A DNA stretch of 64,000 nucleotides from Psococerastis gibbosa. Its lineage: Eukaryota > Arthropoda > Insecta > Psocodea > Psocidae. Every line of letters starts with the position of its first letter. Position 1 is the first letter of the stretch. The stretch lies in the NCBI GenBank assembly GCA_963971405.1, contig OZ020486.1, positions 16,949,419 to 17,013,418 of the forward strand. The letters run 5' to 3'. Shown one piece after another: positions 29,999-44,400 of the stretch. Under the pieces are notes generated by a model. That model was not told the origin of the DNA, made no database searches, and saw nothing but the letters and a program-made list of their open reading frames with translations. The translations under genes were made by a program, and so were the position numbers.

Positions 29999-32338
29999 GA
30001 TTCACAATTACCAGACTGCAGCGTCTTTGTATCTTAGCAGCTTATTAGTCCCGGCTTATCTCTATTGACACGCCGATCGATGACAAAGTTCACTAGCCCG
30101 CCAGCATGTTGTACAGCAGTGCACTCGACTTAACCGTATTATCGATATAAATTTGTCTCAGGATATCGTTTCGTAATATCATCAGATTAGCAGCTTGAGA
30201 AGGGCGTCTTCAAGTGGATCTACCTGTAAAATATAATGTGTCGTCGTTCTGAAGAATACAGAGACAGAATTATTTTCCTGAGCCCTTTATGATGGCTCGA
30301 TATTATTAATGCCCATAGAAAATTGAAATGTGATTGTGTAATTAATATAGTAGTATGTAATATAGCATGTGTAGTAATTCTGAACATATTAATTTAATTA
30401 AAACATTGGCTGAGCCTCCTTAATTTAATGTGCCAAATCGTAGGGGTTCATTGAATAATTGATTATGCAACTTCTTATTGTGAAATATTTATCTTTTATG
30501 CCGTTAGAAATATTAGTATTAACTATTGTACTTTTTTGTCGCGGTAGTTTTTTTATATTTTATTTCCAAGAATAATAATTATGAAACATTACTCGGTAGG
30601 ATATAGTGTGCGATACTGTCTTCTTATTGTTTTACTGATGATGGGATGAATTCGGTACCTACCTACTCAGAACATTCCATGTTCATTCCATTGAATAACC
30701 CCAAAAATTCATAACAGAGCTAATGCGCAGTGCCGGATTAACCGATCGGCACTTGGGGCACAGACCCACGCCCCCCCCCCCAAATGATGTCTAAAATCCC
30801 GGCCCCCACAAGCGAGATATTTTTATTTTTAATTAAAATTAAAAATTAAAAGTTGAAGACAATTTCCAAACAGTTTTGAAATTGGCGGGAAATTGAACGT
30901 TTGCACCCACGGCCCCCACATAATGTATCTTGTGCCCACACCCCCCCCCCCCCCAAATGTTCCGGCCCCCACAAGCGAGATTTTTTTTCTAAATAAAAAT
31001 AAAAAATTAAAAGTTAAAAGTTAAAATTTGCGAATGGATTGTTTTACTTAATATTATTATTTTGATTATAAAATCAAATATAGGCCTAGGTATATAATAC
31101 ATTGAGATTACAAATAGAAATAATAGAATACGTCAATAGGCTATTTAAAATTTGTATATATTTGAAGAGTTTCTCCAAAGCTTTCGGGGGCTAAAATTAA
31201 AGCTAAAATCATTATAGGTTCTCAAATAAATAAAAAATATGATATTTTTCCGTAGGCTAATTAACAATAAGGATAAAAAAACCTGGAACAGTTTTAAGGC
31301 ATAGTAGCCTAGTTCATCGTTTTCTTTAAAACCATAGAGAAGATCACTGACATGATTACGAATTGTAATGATGCATACCAGTAGGTATGTTGAAACATTC
31401 TTGTTTGGATAAATTTTAAGATAATAATGAGAGCTTATTCGGAAGAAAAATAAGGGGAACGCTTCCATCAAGATATTATAGGTAGTGGAATTTCAGGGCC
31501 AGTTTGATGGGGGACTAGATTTGGGTGTCAATAAAAGAACCTTCTATTGGAAGAATGAACCATAAATGGATTTTTTCGGTAAGTTATCCTTTAATAAATC
31601 ATCTCTATGTCCATTTTTTTTATGTATTTTCATTTATTGTAATTTTTCCATTTTTTACACAATCATAAAAGCAAGAACATTATTTTCTTATTATTTTACT
31701 AGGTATAAAAGCAATATTAAAAAATTATGTGCGCAAAAATTCTGTATACCGGTACACTCTATTAAAAGTAATACAACTGCCAAAACATGATTATGCATTA
31801 CATAATAAATTAGTCCAAACAATATACATACGTTGAGTCGGTAACCAAATATCTACGGATACATCTTTTTCGCCATTTCAGGCTATCTGAACATTCTATT
31901 AAGATTGAAAAAGGAAATGGTTATGAAATAATACTATTACCTGAATTATATTTTTTAATTCTTAAAAAATAAAAAGGCAATGAAGTATTTTGGCGCCAGA
32001 AAAATCAAAGATATCACAGGCATAAAAGCAGAAACGGCGGAAATCCTTATACTGGATTAGGATTTAGGAACAATTGCCCATCCACTAAATGGATAAAATT
32101 AAGATAAAAAAATCAATAAAATATAAAAATAGTTGCGTTTTTCATTAGTTTATGGTGGAAAATTGATGTTTTTTTGCAACAAAATATGAACGTGGCAGAA
32201 GAAATCGGCCGTACAAAAACTCGAAAACCATTGATCAGTTTCGGGTGTGAAGTCCGTATGTTTTTGTTTAAAGTTATACGTTTGGTTCCTTACCTTTTCC
32301 ATAAATATTAATTGTAAAGAACAATCTAATTCTTGGTA
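29999..32338. promoter_or_regulatory. Divergent NAGLU-syndecan upstream region
   Basis: 2.3 kb between the two start codons. It should hold both promoters, but I could not identify a TATA box or initiator with confidence. It includes a hAT-like single end with duplicated CCGGCCCCCACAAGCGAGAT segments (30729-31030), and is otherwise AT-rich. Confidence 0.5.
30729..31030 (+). repeat. hAT-like single end and internal direct repeat
   Basis: Starts CAGTGCCGGATTAAC, like the element at 19292. The segment poly-C, CCGGCCCCCACAAGCGAGAT and an AATTAAAA-rich run occurs twice (about 30768-30860 and 30940-31025). No right terminal repeat was found. Confidence 0.5.
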
Positions 32339-32404
32339 ATGAATTTAAGGATATATCTGCTGGCCCTGTGTGCGTATTCAATAGGATTCACGTCGGCGGA
32401 CAAA
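32339..32404 (+). CDS. Sdc: Syndecan exon 1, signal peptide
   Basis: ATG at 32339-32341, then NLRIYLLALCAYSIGFTSAD with a final K, donor AAA|GTAAGT, phase 0. A short basic start, a hydrophobic core and small residues before the cleavage point make a typical signal peptide. The link to the distant exon 2 rests on matching phase and the missing start there. Confidence 0.82.
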
Positions 32405-35400
32405 GTAAGTTCTTTTCGGTTTCGGCCATTTTGGTTTCCTGTCATTCATGCTACCTCGAATTTTTTAAATCCCCCCAAAAATAAATGTAACTAAAATTCT
32501 TTGTGTGAGGGACAGTAATGAAATCCTTGTGATGCAGTATATCAGCAGTTAGGCTCTGTCTGGAAAATGGAGGTCCTATCATTGTGGATCACTTTGGTTC
32601 AGGAAGAACGAATCCTTTTGTTTTTGTAGGACATCAAAGAGGATCAGGCATGCAATATCAACCCAACTGCTGCTTATTTAATCATTAAAGCTCAGGGACT
32701 ACTGCTAAGAACAGCCAATGATTTAATGGTATTTTTATTCTGCGTTACTGTTTGTATCAAAGTATACAAGTTTTGTAAGACTTACAAGAAATCAAATAAC
32801 CATGCAGACACAACAATTCAATAACCAACCTGCTCTAACAATATATTCCATAGAAATTCCATACTATCAAATAGACTTGCGTTGCTGATGTCATTACATG
32901 TTGATAAATAAATCTCATTCAATGTTTTGAAACATGCCACTCCTTTAGGCTTTAAAACAAATTATTTGAATTTTATGGAGTAGACCTACAGCTGCCGACT
33001 CACTAGGTACTAATTTCACTTTTTTACCGGTGTTAAAAATGTAAACAAACCAATGTTTAAATAGCACATACCATTTAAAAAATATTTTGTTTATAGTTCT
33101 ATCCGCGGTAATAATTTGACATGACAGCTCGCCTAATATGCCGATGAAAAATTAAAATAAAACAACAAATTTAACGTAGCATTTTGCATTCAAAAATTAT
33201 CTTGTCTACTTGTTCAATCCCAGGTTAAATTAATGTTTAACTGCATGGTGGGCCCTCTGCAGTTGGTGCGGAAATTGAATGATTAGACTTAACTTTTAGT
33301 AAATTAAATGTGTTGAATTGAACTTCAGTATAAATTTATCACATAGAGAAATTTCAAAATGGCTGTGTATTTTTAATATAATTTAAATTAATTAATTTCT
33401 CGTTCCACTACTTCCACTTCCTCAAAGTTATGGTCAGATGAATAATTTATTTTAAAAAACGCAAGATTTCTCAAAAAGCCGTCCATTTACTCCACGGATT
33501 TACTTATTTTCTATAAAATTTGTTTAATCCCCTTTATCGGGGTTTTCGGTGGTTAAATTTCCTGCGAAATTCTATAATTCTTATAAATTTATCATCTGAA
33601 TCATTCATACCTTTGCGGCTGTGGATCTAGGAATTAAGTAATACCGTCACAAATACTCGGCCATTCCTTATTTGCCACATATTTTGAAGCTTCTCTCTTA
33701 ATATCGCTAACCTAGTCGCATAATGAAGATGACTTCCGAGATTAAGGCTTTCAATTTTACTATAAATAACTTAAAATTAATTGTTACAACTTAGTCATAA
33801 TGTTAGTAACAAGAAAACAAACGATAAGATAAGCATTCAAATATTGAAAATCGCTAAAGCTCATAATGCACCTCCAACAGGATATAATGGGTAATCCCCA
33901 GGGGAGTTGAATCGCGTGTTGACCTTCGCTGTAGTGGAAAATCCACTGAGTCACTCAACCCAACACAACCCACCCTGGATGTCATCATCATTTCTTCCAA
34001 TCTCCAGCGTTCCTTCACCTCCAACTTCTGTAGACATTCGATTATTCACCTACTCTGCTAGTCCTAGCTCTAAATACCTGGGTGTCGAGCATTAGTTACT
34101 TTGAAAGACGCTTGAATACGTCTAGGTTGACTACGGCCGTAAGCAGGATTTTTGTCGGAGGGGGTCGAATCTGTGCCCACAAATTGTGATTATTATTTTT
34201 GCCCCCCATGTGTTCGATGAGCAGCTACGGGTTCTCCCTCGAGGGAAATTTTTGAAAATATAGGCAAAAACATTGGGTTCTTACAGCCATAAAGTTTAGA
34301 TTTTTCAGACTGACATCGATATTGTTGAAAACAAAGTAGTCCAGGTCTCCCTCGGCGGAATTTTTCTTAAAAATATACGCGAGAAATGGTTGTTGTTGTT
34401 TCCAACGCCTGCTTTCAGCATTTCTGCTTTAAACAACCCTGTCAGCCTGGCGGGGGGAGTGAGTCTGTTAACCTGAGGCACCCTAAGGGCAGACTCTTCC
34501 ACCTCGGGGGCAAGGGGAGTTGACTGACAGGGTGGACCTCCTGATTATAGTGGATTCCGAACCACTTGGGGAACATGATAAAGTCACACGATTAAATCGG
34601 AGGTGACCAGGACTCGACACGTACCTATACTTAAATAACCGCGTTATCATTTCCCACCATGTTCCCCTGCCAACGCTGTGCGCACTACCAAGTTTGCCGC
34701 AGTTTGAAACATGCTCTGTTCTAATGGAATCAACATGGTAAGGCCGTTGGCTAGGCGAGAAATGGTGGGTTTTTACGCATTTCTACAATTATGTAAGGTT
34801 ATTTTACTAACGAAAACTAATCAATATTACTGCAAAAAGGTGCGGAAGCTCGTCCGGGGATTTTTGTTTTGTTTTTAATTTATTGGGGAAATATCAAATA
34901 GAGGGATTCCACCCATCGAGACTCGATCATACTTTGGAGCCGGCGGGAAAAAATGGTTAGTTTTGGAACGCTTTGTTGTTCTAATGGCAAAGAAAAATCG
35001 TAGACAAGCGTATAATGGATTACTTTAGCCCTATGCATGTTTCGTGTTCGCATTCCGGGGGGGGGGGGGGAGTAAATACCAAGGCCCCCTGGCTACGGCC
35101 TTAGGCGGGGTTTCCACCGACCTCTCATTGCAGAATGCACTTACGTTGACGTGGTAGCAGACATTCAAGACTTAGGCGGGGTTTCCACCGACCTCACATT
35201 GCAGAATGCACATGACATTGACGGAAATTTTTGTTTTACTCTATGCCATAGTTAAAATTGATCAATAAAGTAAAATCACAAACAAACTAAAATAAAAAAT
35301 GGCGTCATGGGATATGTTAAGTACAAACATTTTAATAGATTTCTATTAATAAATAAAAATCAATGTCATTTGCATTCTGCAAAAACCCCGCCTAAGTGTG

Positions 35401-38400
35401 ACTGATAACAGTGGTCAGCTGCAATCGCTATAACAGCACGAAACTGAGTCCTCATTGGAGACGCAAAACTACAGGCTTGCTGCCACTATTGCCAATTCTC
35501 TATTGCGAAGTATTTGAATCTGTGCATGAAATAATTATTGTCTCTAGAATTTAGTTTTTACCGTGGACGTAACTACTAAACTGTGAAAATTTAAGGCATA
35601 GACACACCACACGAGCCTAACAATGAATTATTGATTTCAACAAAATTTCAAAAATTACATTATTTTATCTTTAAGGTAGTACGACAGGTCCTTGTGAAGT
35701 AATTGATTGTAAGATTAAGATTATGGAATGGTAGACAATGCAAAAAATACAACACATTAACATGGGATATTATCATATAATAGACCTCGATTAGTAAAAA
35801 CTTTAATAATAATCATTTCTTGGTTGCAAAGAAGCTCCATACAGGTTCCATGGCATAGAGACTCGCTTTGTAACGGAACCTTGGTTGAAAATAAATAAAA
35901 ATTATAATTTTTTAGCAAAATTCACCCAAAATAGAGGGATAATCCCCCACTTAAACAAAGTTTTTTTTTCTATAAAAAGATTAATCGCATACAAACCATA
36001 CAAACAATTTAATGAATGTATCCGATTGACCTCTTTAGTCGCCTCTGTAGGTTAGTACCCGTGTTGAGTTATGACACGTCTCCGATCGCATGGCGTGTAA
36101 AGTCTCGCACAAGTGTAAGCACGTTACCACCTGGCCATCAAAGTCGATGAATAAGTTGAACCTATTTTAGTAAAGAAATTCGATTAAGAGAACCTCTAGC
36201 TCGTTAAGTAAGGCTTCTGACTAGAGTGGTAATTGGTTGTGATTTGCATTTTCTTTTTCTGGACTCAGATTGCAAAATTCTAATACTTATTCCTGTGGTG
36301 TCTCAAAATTATTTTCAGGCAAATCTGGTTTCTCGCGAAGTAGTTTAGTAACACCTGAAATACTGTCTTTTCTGACTAGGGCTGAATCATACGCGGAATT
36401 ATTTACTTGTTTGAGTATGGCGCGTTCATCTTGTGTATTTCTGCGTCACATGTTTGTATAAAGCGTCACAGCCGCACAACACAACTTGATTGTGCTTCTT
36501 CAGCTTTTATGAGCCGCTCCTTGTAAATAAATGTTGTCCTTGCACTCTCTCATGACCCTAACCAATTTCTTGAATCTAAGCGAAACCAATTTAAATGTTT
36601 GGCGTTTTAACTGATTGCCAACACAGCGCCTATTGCTTAACTAAACAAGTGGCCCGATGCAAAGCCTATTTGCTTGTTGCTTAATAATATTGAGACTAAC
36701 CAATGGTTTCAATATGTAATATTACTACAGTATATAATAGTTAGTGGCTATAATGGTATGGATATCTGCATTCTACAGTATTACAAATGACGTCACCCAA
36801 TCTTATTTCGTCCTTATTTTCAGCAATTCCTCTATAGGAGCTCATCGCACAATGGCGAACCATCTTTCCATTACATTTATTAGTTTCAAATTAAGAAACC
36901 TAACCAGTGTAAAAATCATGAATCGTGGATTTTCCAAAATATCGGGACAAACATAAAATTTTTCTGAGCCTTTTCTTATATGTTTAAATATCCATTGCAT
37001 TTTTAGAACAAATTGGCCACAATGATTAATTTGATTTGTACAAAAAACTATTGGTGTGGTGGACTGGTAGTCCCGAAGAAGGAGTTGAAGAACTGTGCAC
37101 GATTGGTGTTGTGGACTTGTGGAGGTCACATGTCAATATATATATCGAAAAGTAGAGGAGCATATTTTCGGCTAATTTAATGGATATTTTTGACGACTCT
37201 ATGATAAATATACATACAGTATATCATGCGAAAATCAACTATGCGTATAAAACGCGAAGGGGGGGGGGGATACTCCAATTTGCTCTTAAGCTTGAACTTC
37301 CGTACATAATAGTATAGCAGTCTCATTCATTCACCATAAAATACCGTCCCCTCCCTCCCTCTTAGGTGATTTGGTTAAAAATTGGTTTGCCATAAAATTG
37401 TAAAATGCGTTGAATTTTCAAGCCCGTAAAATCAGGGAATACTGAGGATGCATCATAGTGATCCTCCTACGCACCTCCTTCGCATACACAAATGGAGAAA
37501 GTCTGCCCATTGCATTGGTGTCCTCTAACAGTTTTTGTTTCTAGGTATCTATGATATATATGCCTTTGATCCAGCAGAAGTTATTAGAAGAACCGGTACG
37601 GGTGAACCCGTGCATGCTTTCCTATTTATGAATTAGTATAGGTACCGAGACAGATATAATAATATGAGTAGTCGCACGGTGAACAAATCTCGTAGGGTTC
37701 AATTTCGGTTGCCTCGACTATCCCTATCCCAAAGCACTGAATTGAGCAATGGGAACGACTGCATAGTCTAGGACGGGCCTAACAATATATTACGACACAG
37801 TAATAATGAGAGGGTATGCAATGTTTTGGGGCATGAAGTATCCATATTTTTGTCAAAAAATAATTTTTTGTTCAAAACCAAAACTTCGCTTAGGAAAGGA
37901 AAATATTCAGTTTGATTACTCTAATTAACACCTCAAACATGCCTGAAGGTAGAAAGCATCGATAGAAAGGTTCCACAGAAAAATTATTTGTTAGTCAATT
38001 TTCATGAAAATTTAGTTTTTTTATTATTTTGCCCTCAGAACCGAACTATCAAGGGGCAAGCAATTTATTGCGGTTTGTTTCAATTAATAACGACTACAAT
38101 ATACTAGTACATATGTGAATTTTAAAAAAAAAATCGTAGAAGCCGTTTTTGAGGATTTTTTTAGCCTTATGTAGTTTTTTGAGGGTAAAACAAGTTAAGC
38201 CAAAACATAAAAAAATTGTCCCGAGGTATGATTTTTGTGAATCTACATGCATGCCAAATTTCATTAAAATCCACGGAGTAGTTTGTCCACAAATCGACGA
38301 ACAGACAGCCAGACACTTTGTAAAAACCACTTTTTTGGTTCTTGGGACCTCAAAACCTGTAAAGCCACTGAAATCTCGAAATAGAAAGTTTCGACCATCA

Positions 38401-41400
38401 CAAAGCATTCCTTATACTAGTTGCGTATAAATAGGAAAACGAAATTAGTATTTATATTCGTACAATATTCTCTGGTTACTTTTTTATGACTACGGCTATT
38501 TATTTATTCTAATTCTGTGAGTCTTGCGACTAGGATATTGTATATATTGTAATAGCTTAAACCCGCGATTTTTGATTTGCCTATAATCAGTTGTGTCAAT
38601 AAATCAGTGGCGTGCCGGCGCCCTTTTTTCTCTGCGTCAAAAAAACCGGGTTCTTTGGTAGCCCTCGCTGTTGCCTTTGGCTTAGGTGCCCATTCGATTG
38701 ACCGGCTAGGGCTATTTCCAAAAACGGTGACGTGGTAGCAGACATTCAAGACTTAGGTGGCGTTTCCACCGACCTCGCATTGCAGAATTGACGGAAATGT
38801 TTATTTTCCTCTATGCCATAGTTAAAATTGATCAATGATCATACAGTAAAATCACAAACAAACAAACTAAAATTAAAAAATGGCGTCATGGGATATGTTA
38901 ATTACAAACAGTTTAATAGATTTCTATAAAAAGAAAAATTCAAATTTCCGTCAATGTCATTTGCATTCTGCAATGCGAGGTTTGTGGAATCCCCGCCTAA
39001 GTCTTGAATGTCTGCTACCACGTCACTGTTTTTGGAAATAGCCCTAGCCGGTCAATGGAATGGGCGCCTTATTATTGTAACCAGATTCGCTTCCTTTTCG
39101 TAACCTGGGGTTCCACATTGTATCCCTCTGTTGACACTTTTCCTTAGCTCAGGTAGCTGTTTCAGCCCCTGGATTAAGTCCTGTTTTTGCTTCTACTATC
39201 CTTCGTCAACTCCTAACAGGCCTGCAAGTGTTTTGCAAATTCTGACAGGTTTTTTGGACAGTTTTTGTCATTGAGGCCATCAAAGGTAGCAAGCAGCAGC
39301 AGCACGATGCACAGTATTCAGATTGGTCACTTTGAAAAGTTGCTGCAAGCCAGAAATTCGAAACAAACTGCCGAAGTCTAGGCCCCTGATAAGCCAAATA
39401 TAGATAGATGTTTCAAATTTTCGACCTAAGTTAACACACCGATAACCGATAACCAAGCTAGCCAGCGTACTATCCTAAACGCACTTTCAAGTTGATTAAC
39501 GTGTTACTTAGCTTGCGCTGCGATCGATAGCTCAGGTTTGACCGCCGCCATCTTTGTTTTTGTCGATTGATTTGAAACACGCGTTTAAAATTTTGTAATT
39601 TTTAAATTTATTTGTATTATCTATTATGTCACAAGCAATTACCGTAAATACTAAAAATTATAATTACCAAAATGAACAAAAAACAAATGTGGCACTAGAA
39701 TGGAGTTCTGCCACTTTCTTTATAACCGTGCCACGAACGTCTGACTACTGCCACGTTGCTTACCCTGTTATATGTTTTCGATATAGCATGATAACTCACT
39801 CCCGAGGTCCACTTACGATTGTGTGTTAACTTGGATAGCACATCTAACCAACACTGTGAAGACCCCTATTGATTAGTTTCTACGTTCAATAACTCCGTTT
39901 TACAATGTACCCGTAGACGCTGAGCTCGAATTAAAATAGATGGGACATTAGGGAATTGTTGCTAATGGCTTTATGTGCCAATTATTCAGCTCATAATGGG
40001 GTTGGTCCGGGCTTCCATATTCATGATGATGCAAGATTAATTTGCTTTATCTGCGGTGGGAGTGTGGTTGCTTCTCATCCAATGTGGAATTTAATGCTTT
40101 TATTATCTGAAAAAATGGTACTGAAGAGGCAAAACTGGTTATGTGCCACTACAACTGGTGTAACCGGTTTAGGGCTGATGAGTGACAACATGTAATCTCC
40201 TCTCTTGACCGCTGCTCTATTAGGGATGTCGCGGCCGGCAATATGTCCGGCAGCCGCGTTTTTCCCTTACTGGTGAACGCATTAGGCTAAGGTGGGCCGG
40301 TGGAAAATGTTTCATTTTATGCCGAGTCTCGAACCTCGACCTTTCGTTTCATATTCCACTTCTCTACCAACTTGACTGTTAACAGCAAATGGACCCCCGC
40401 ATTTTCCGCTTTTTTTTAACATTTCTCGAGAAATTTCAATCGTAGAGTCATAAAATAAATGAGATGTCTTAGAGTAGGAGAAATGTTCCTAATCTTTTTG
40501 ATACACAGTATGTGGCCGTGGCTAACACCAGTTGCCCACAGTTTTGAAACTCCTTCGACCTGACATCCTCAGTGACTGTTATTTTTTACAAATTAAGTTC
40601 AATTACTCGCCTATTGATGTTAGTGACGGCTATATAATTTACATCAAAGCGTATAGGAATATTCTCTCTATTTTATTATACCTCATTCGTGGCTCAACGT
40701 TATTCCATGAGAAATTTCACTTTGCGCAATAAATGGCAAGTGGTACGCTTCATTTCCCCTGAATAGTCAGTAACTCTGTATTTTCATATGGTCATAGAAT
40801 TATAATTTCGCCGTATGTTATGTTATGTATATGGAAAGATTATTTTTAATCTGGTCCGATTTAAATCCATAAACAGTTTTAAGAATAAATTCAAGAAATT
40901 CAGTGAGTTTGTTCAGTTGTCTGCTTGTCTGCCACGTTTACCCAATCCCAAACCATGGGGAAACTTAATTTCCCCTGAATAGTCAGTGACATAGTATTTC
41001 CCCCAAGCCGCCCTCTGACGTTTCTTAATTAATTAACCAGGCTACTGACAGCTTCATGTGGAATATACTCTACGTCCTGTAATGTACTATAGTTCGAATT
41101 ATCATTTTGCCGTATGTTATGTTTTTATATGGAAAGATTATTTTTAATATGGCCCGATTTAAATCTATAAACAGTAAAAAATAAATGCAAGGAATTAATA
41201 GTTTGCTGTGAGTTTGTTCAGCTGCTTGATTGTCTGCCACGTTTACCCAATCCCAAAGCATTGAGAAACTTTTCCTTCGGATTTCGATTTTTGAAGCTGC
41301 ATTGGAAGCGATGCAGTGCCTTATCAGGCATGTGTGATATGGTCATAGCTACTTAAAAAGTTAAAAGGATGGCACTATGAAATACATATCGCCTGAGCTT

Positions 41401-44400
41401 TGTGAGTAATAATTGTGACCTTACGTGACTACAGCATTTATGCAGGATTGTGAACTACATATTGTAACATGACAATATCATATTATGATATGACATTGTA
41501 CCACCCGGGCGGAAATGGTAACGACGTGACGTACAGCAGACAATGAAACGTGTCACATTTAACGCAAATATTACCCAAATGTATTAATGTTGGTGTCTTT
41601 GTACCTATCTCTATATTTTTCAAACTCGTATTAATTAACGAGTCAACCAGAAGGGAAAAATCTATAGTAGGGGTATTCACTGTGTTGGGTATACCCTAAG
41701 GGAAAGTAGGAAACTGAGGGAAAATGGAGAAATAGAACTCCAGATTTTGTATTAAAAAAACGTGTTTCTTTAACATTCCCACCTTACCCAACTCCTAGGT
41801 TGGATGAACTGCACTTGGAGAATCGAAAACGGTCATATTTGTTGTTTATTTACATTTGAGTTTTGCATTTTATTTTTATTTAATTTAAAAATTAATAAAA
41901 AAACAACAACAAAAGGAAACATGTGGCAAGAGGTGGACTATGTTCATAAGTTAATAGCCAAAGGCAAAGTACTTTGTAGGTAAGTTAGGTTAGGCTATTA
42001 TATTTTTTTGGTTGGTGGAGGTATCCTCACGCTGAGTTACCAACACAGTGAAAACCCCTAATATAGGCACATAGTTGTATGAAATGGGATGTAATCGAAA
42101 ATGTCGATAGTATAACTAAATCATGGAGAAGCTGGTAGAAAGTAGAAGGGGTTTTCTATTGATTTTGAATCGAATCGGGATACGTACAGTATGTAGCATT
42201 TAATATTGGCTATTGTGCCCGCTACTTCTACTACACTCATTTGTATTGACATTGTACTATTATTCATCAGCGGGGATTCTCTTAAGTTTCCTTTGCATTC
42301 TTATCTGAGTTGTGCTCAACTAAGTCTTTATTAATATGTTTATTTCACTATCGTTGGGGTATTCACTCTATAGCGGGGCAATTTTTTTCTTTTATTATGA
42401 AAAGGTTAATCGGGTACAAACAATTTAATGAATGTATCCGATTAATCATTTCAATCGCCTCACTAAGTAACCTTGTGTCGAGTACAAGCACACTAACACC
42501 TTCAACCTTGCCACCGAAGAACTCAAGAACCGCCTCATACAGTTACCATATCCCATCAGCAAAGGGCGGGGGCCGTGGTTGAGTGGTTTGCATTTCAATC
42601 GGGAGAACGGTATAGTTCGAATCCTCAATGAGATCGGATTTACTCAATAATATCAAGGCTAAATCATCACGCCTTCTCAGGACTAAGGCCTAAGCCTGAT
42701 GATGGGAGTAACATCCACTGCCCTAACTCGGCTGGGTTAGCTTAGAAATATAATAAAAAGTCATTATTTCTTTATTTATTAATAGATTTTCAATATATTG
42801 CATGCAGCTATGGCTGTTTTAAAATGCAAGAAGTGCGTATTAGATACTTGATGACAACACAGCTGGCCTTATAAACTGTCTACAAATTTAGGTCCTACTC
42901 ATAACTGACAACAAAATATTGCAGACGTCAGCGAAATATTTATGGGAGGCATCTGTAAGCACTCGCGAGTATTTACGAAACGAAACGGAGTTAAGTACTG
43001 ACCAGCGGCAGTGCAACGGCTGGAATTTGTCTGAAAGGCTTCACATGTGAATAGCAATGGCCCAAATTACACTGATCAACATCCACGTAAAAATCTTCAT
43101 GGTTATTTTCATAATTTTACCGTAGTTTACAGTAGTTTTCCCTATATTATAAATGAAATGAAGTGCGTCTTTATCTTAGGCGAGCTTTACTAGCCCTGTA
43201 AAGTCACTCTTCCAGCTAACCTAAATCGCTGGCAGCTATTACAAAAATCCATGTACAGTAGGAACTCATGTTGAAATTGTTTCAACATTAGAACTTACTA
43301 CTTACTAGCCAACGCCCACCCTTGGCAAGTTAGCCATTTGGTGATGCGCTGACCAGCATCTTCTTGCGGTCTCCCAGAATATGTCATTCTGGGGTGGGTC
43401 TTCTACCAGGGCTGGGCAGATGGTCTGCAACTCTGCATTCATCATTGCTTCGTTGCAAAGAGGGCAGATGTCAGAAGCAAGGATCCTGTTCCAATGCAGT
43501 CATGACCGGTGGTGATCCTAAATAGCGGTTCTCAACCTTTGAGTCACACCTCACCAACGGCTCAAAAATATTTTTCACACCCCACCCTATGACAAATGAG
43601 AAATAAAACACCGATAACTGCTTTAATTTATGCCTACTACCACTAAGCGCTGCTACTACTGCTAAAAATCACTAAACATTTTTGTTGTCAATTTTTTGAA
43701 TTGTTTCTTATTTATATAGTGTATCCTTAGACCATATAATACTCTAGACGCGGCATTCTAGATGCACTGCATGAGAAAGTTGGGGCGCCAACATTATGTT
43801 TATCTTTTGCCAGCGGATGACGTCACAGCCCAGATTCATGCTAGCAAAAGATTTGTTGGTTCACCAGTTAGCTAGCATGAGAGACTTTGAGCTGCTTTCG
43901 CCAGTGTGTGAAGTCATTTTATGTTGGCCCCTCGGAAATTTTAGCATGGCATGTCTAGAGTATTATATGGTTGAGGAGTGTATCAATAATAAATAGATGA
44001 ATAATGTATCTTTCCGCGCCCCACCTGGAGTCCTCTCGTGCCCCACTGTTGGTGGTTGGGAACTGCTGGTCTTGAAAGCAGCATCGCTGACCGCCCTTGG
44101 TAGGGTCCTAGATTTGTAAAGACATTTATGTGTCGGGGATGTGAGGGAACTTGGCTCGCGTTTATAGGATTTGTGTAATTTTTTATTATCAACTTTTCTA
44201 GTAGGCTAATATTATATTGGCCAAAGACCTCAAAATGAAATTAAAATTAATGTACAAATTTAAAAAAATCTATTTTATGCAAATTTAGGTAACTTTTGTA
44301 GGTTATTAGGTTCTGCAGCAGCTGTGGAATACAAAGAAATTCAAGGGAAAGTAAGCGACAAAGAGCAATAAATTGAAGTCGGCAATAAAACTTTCAGGGA

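Noticed and set aside
34128..35100. Element bounded by CTACGGCC phrases
   Set aside because: The two CTACGGCC phrases are in direct, not inverted, order with no duplication; not enough to call an element.
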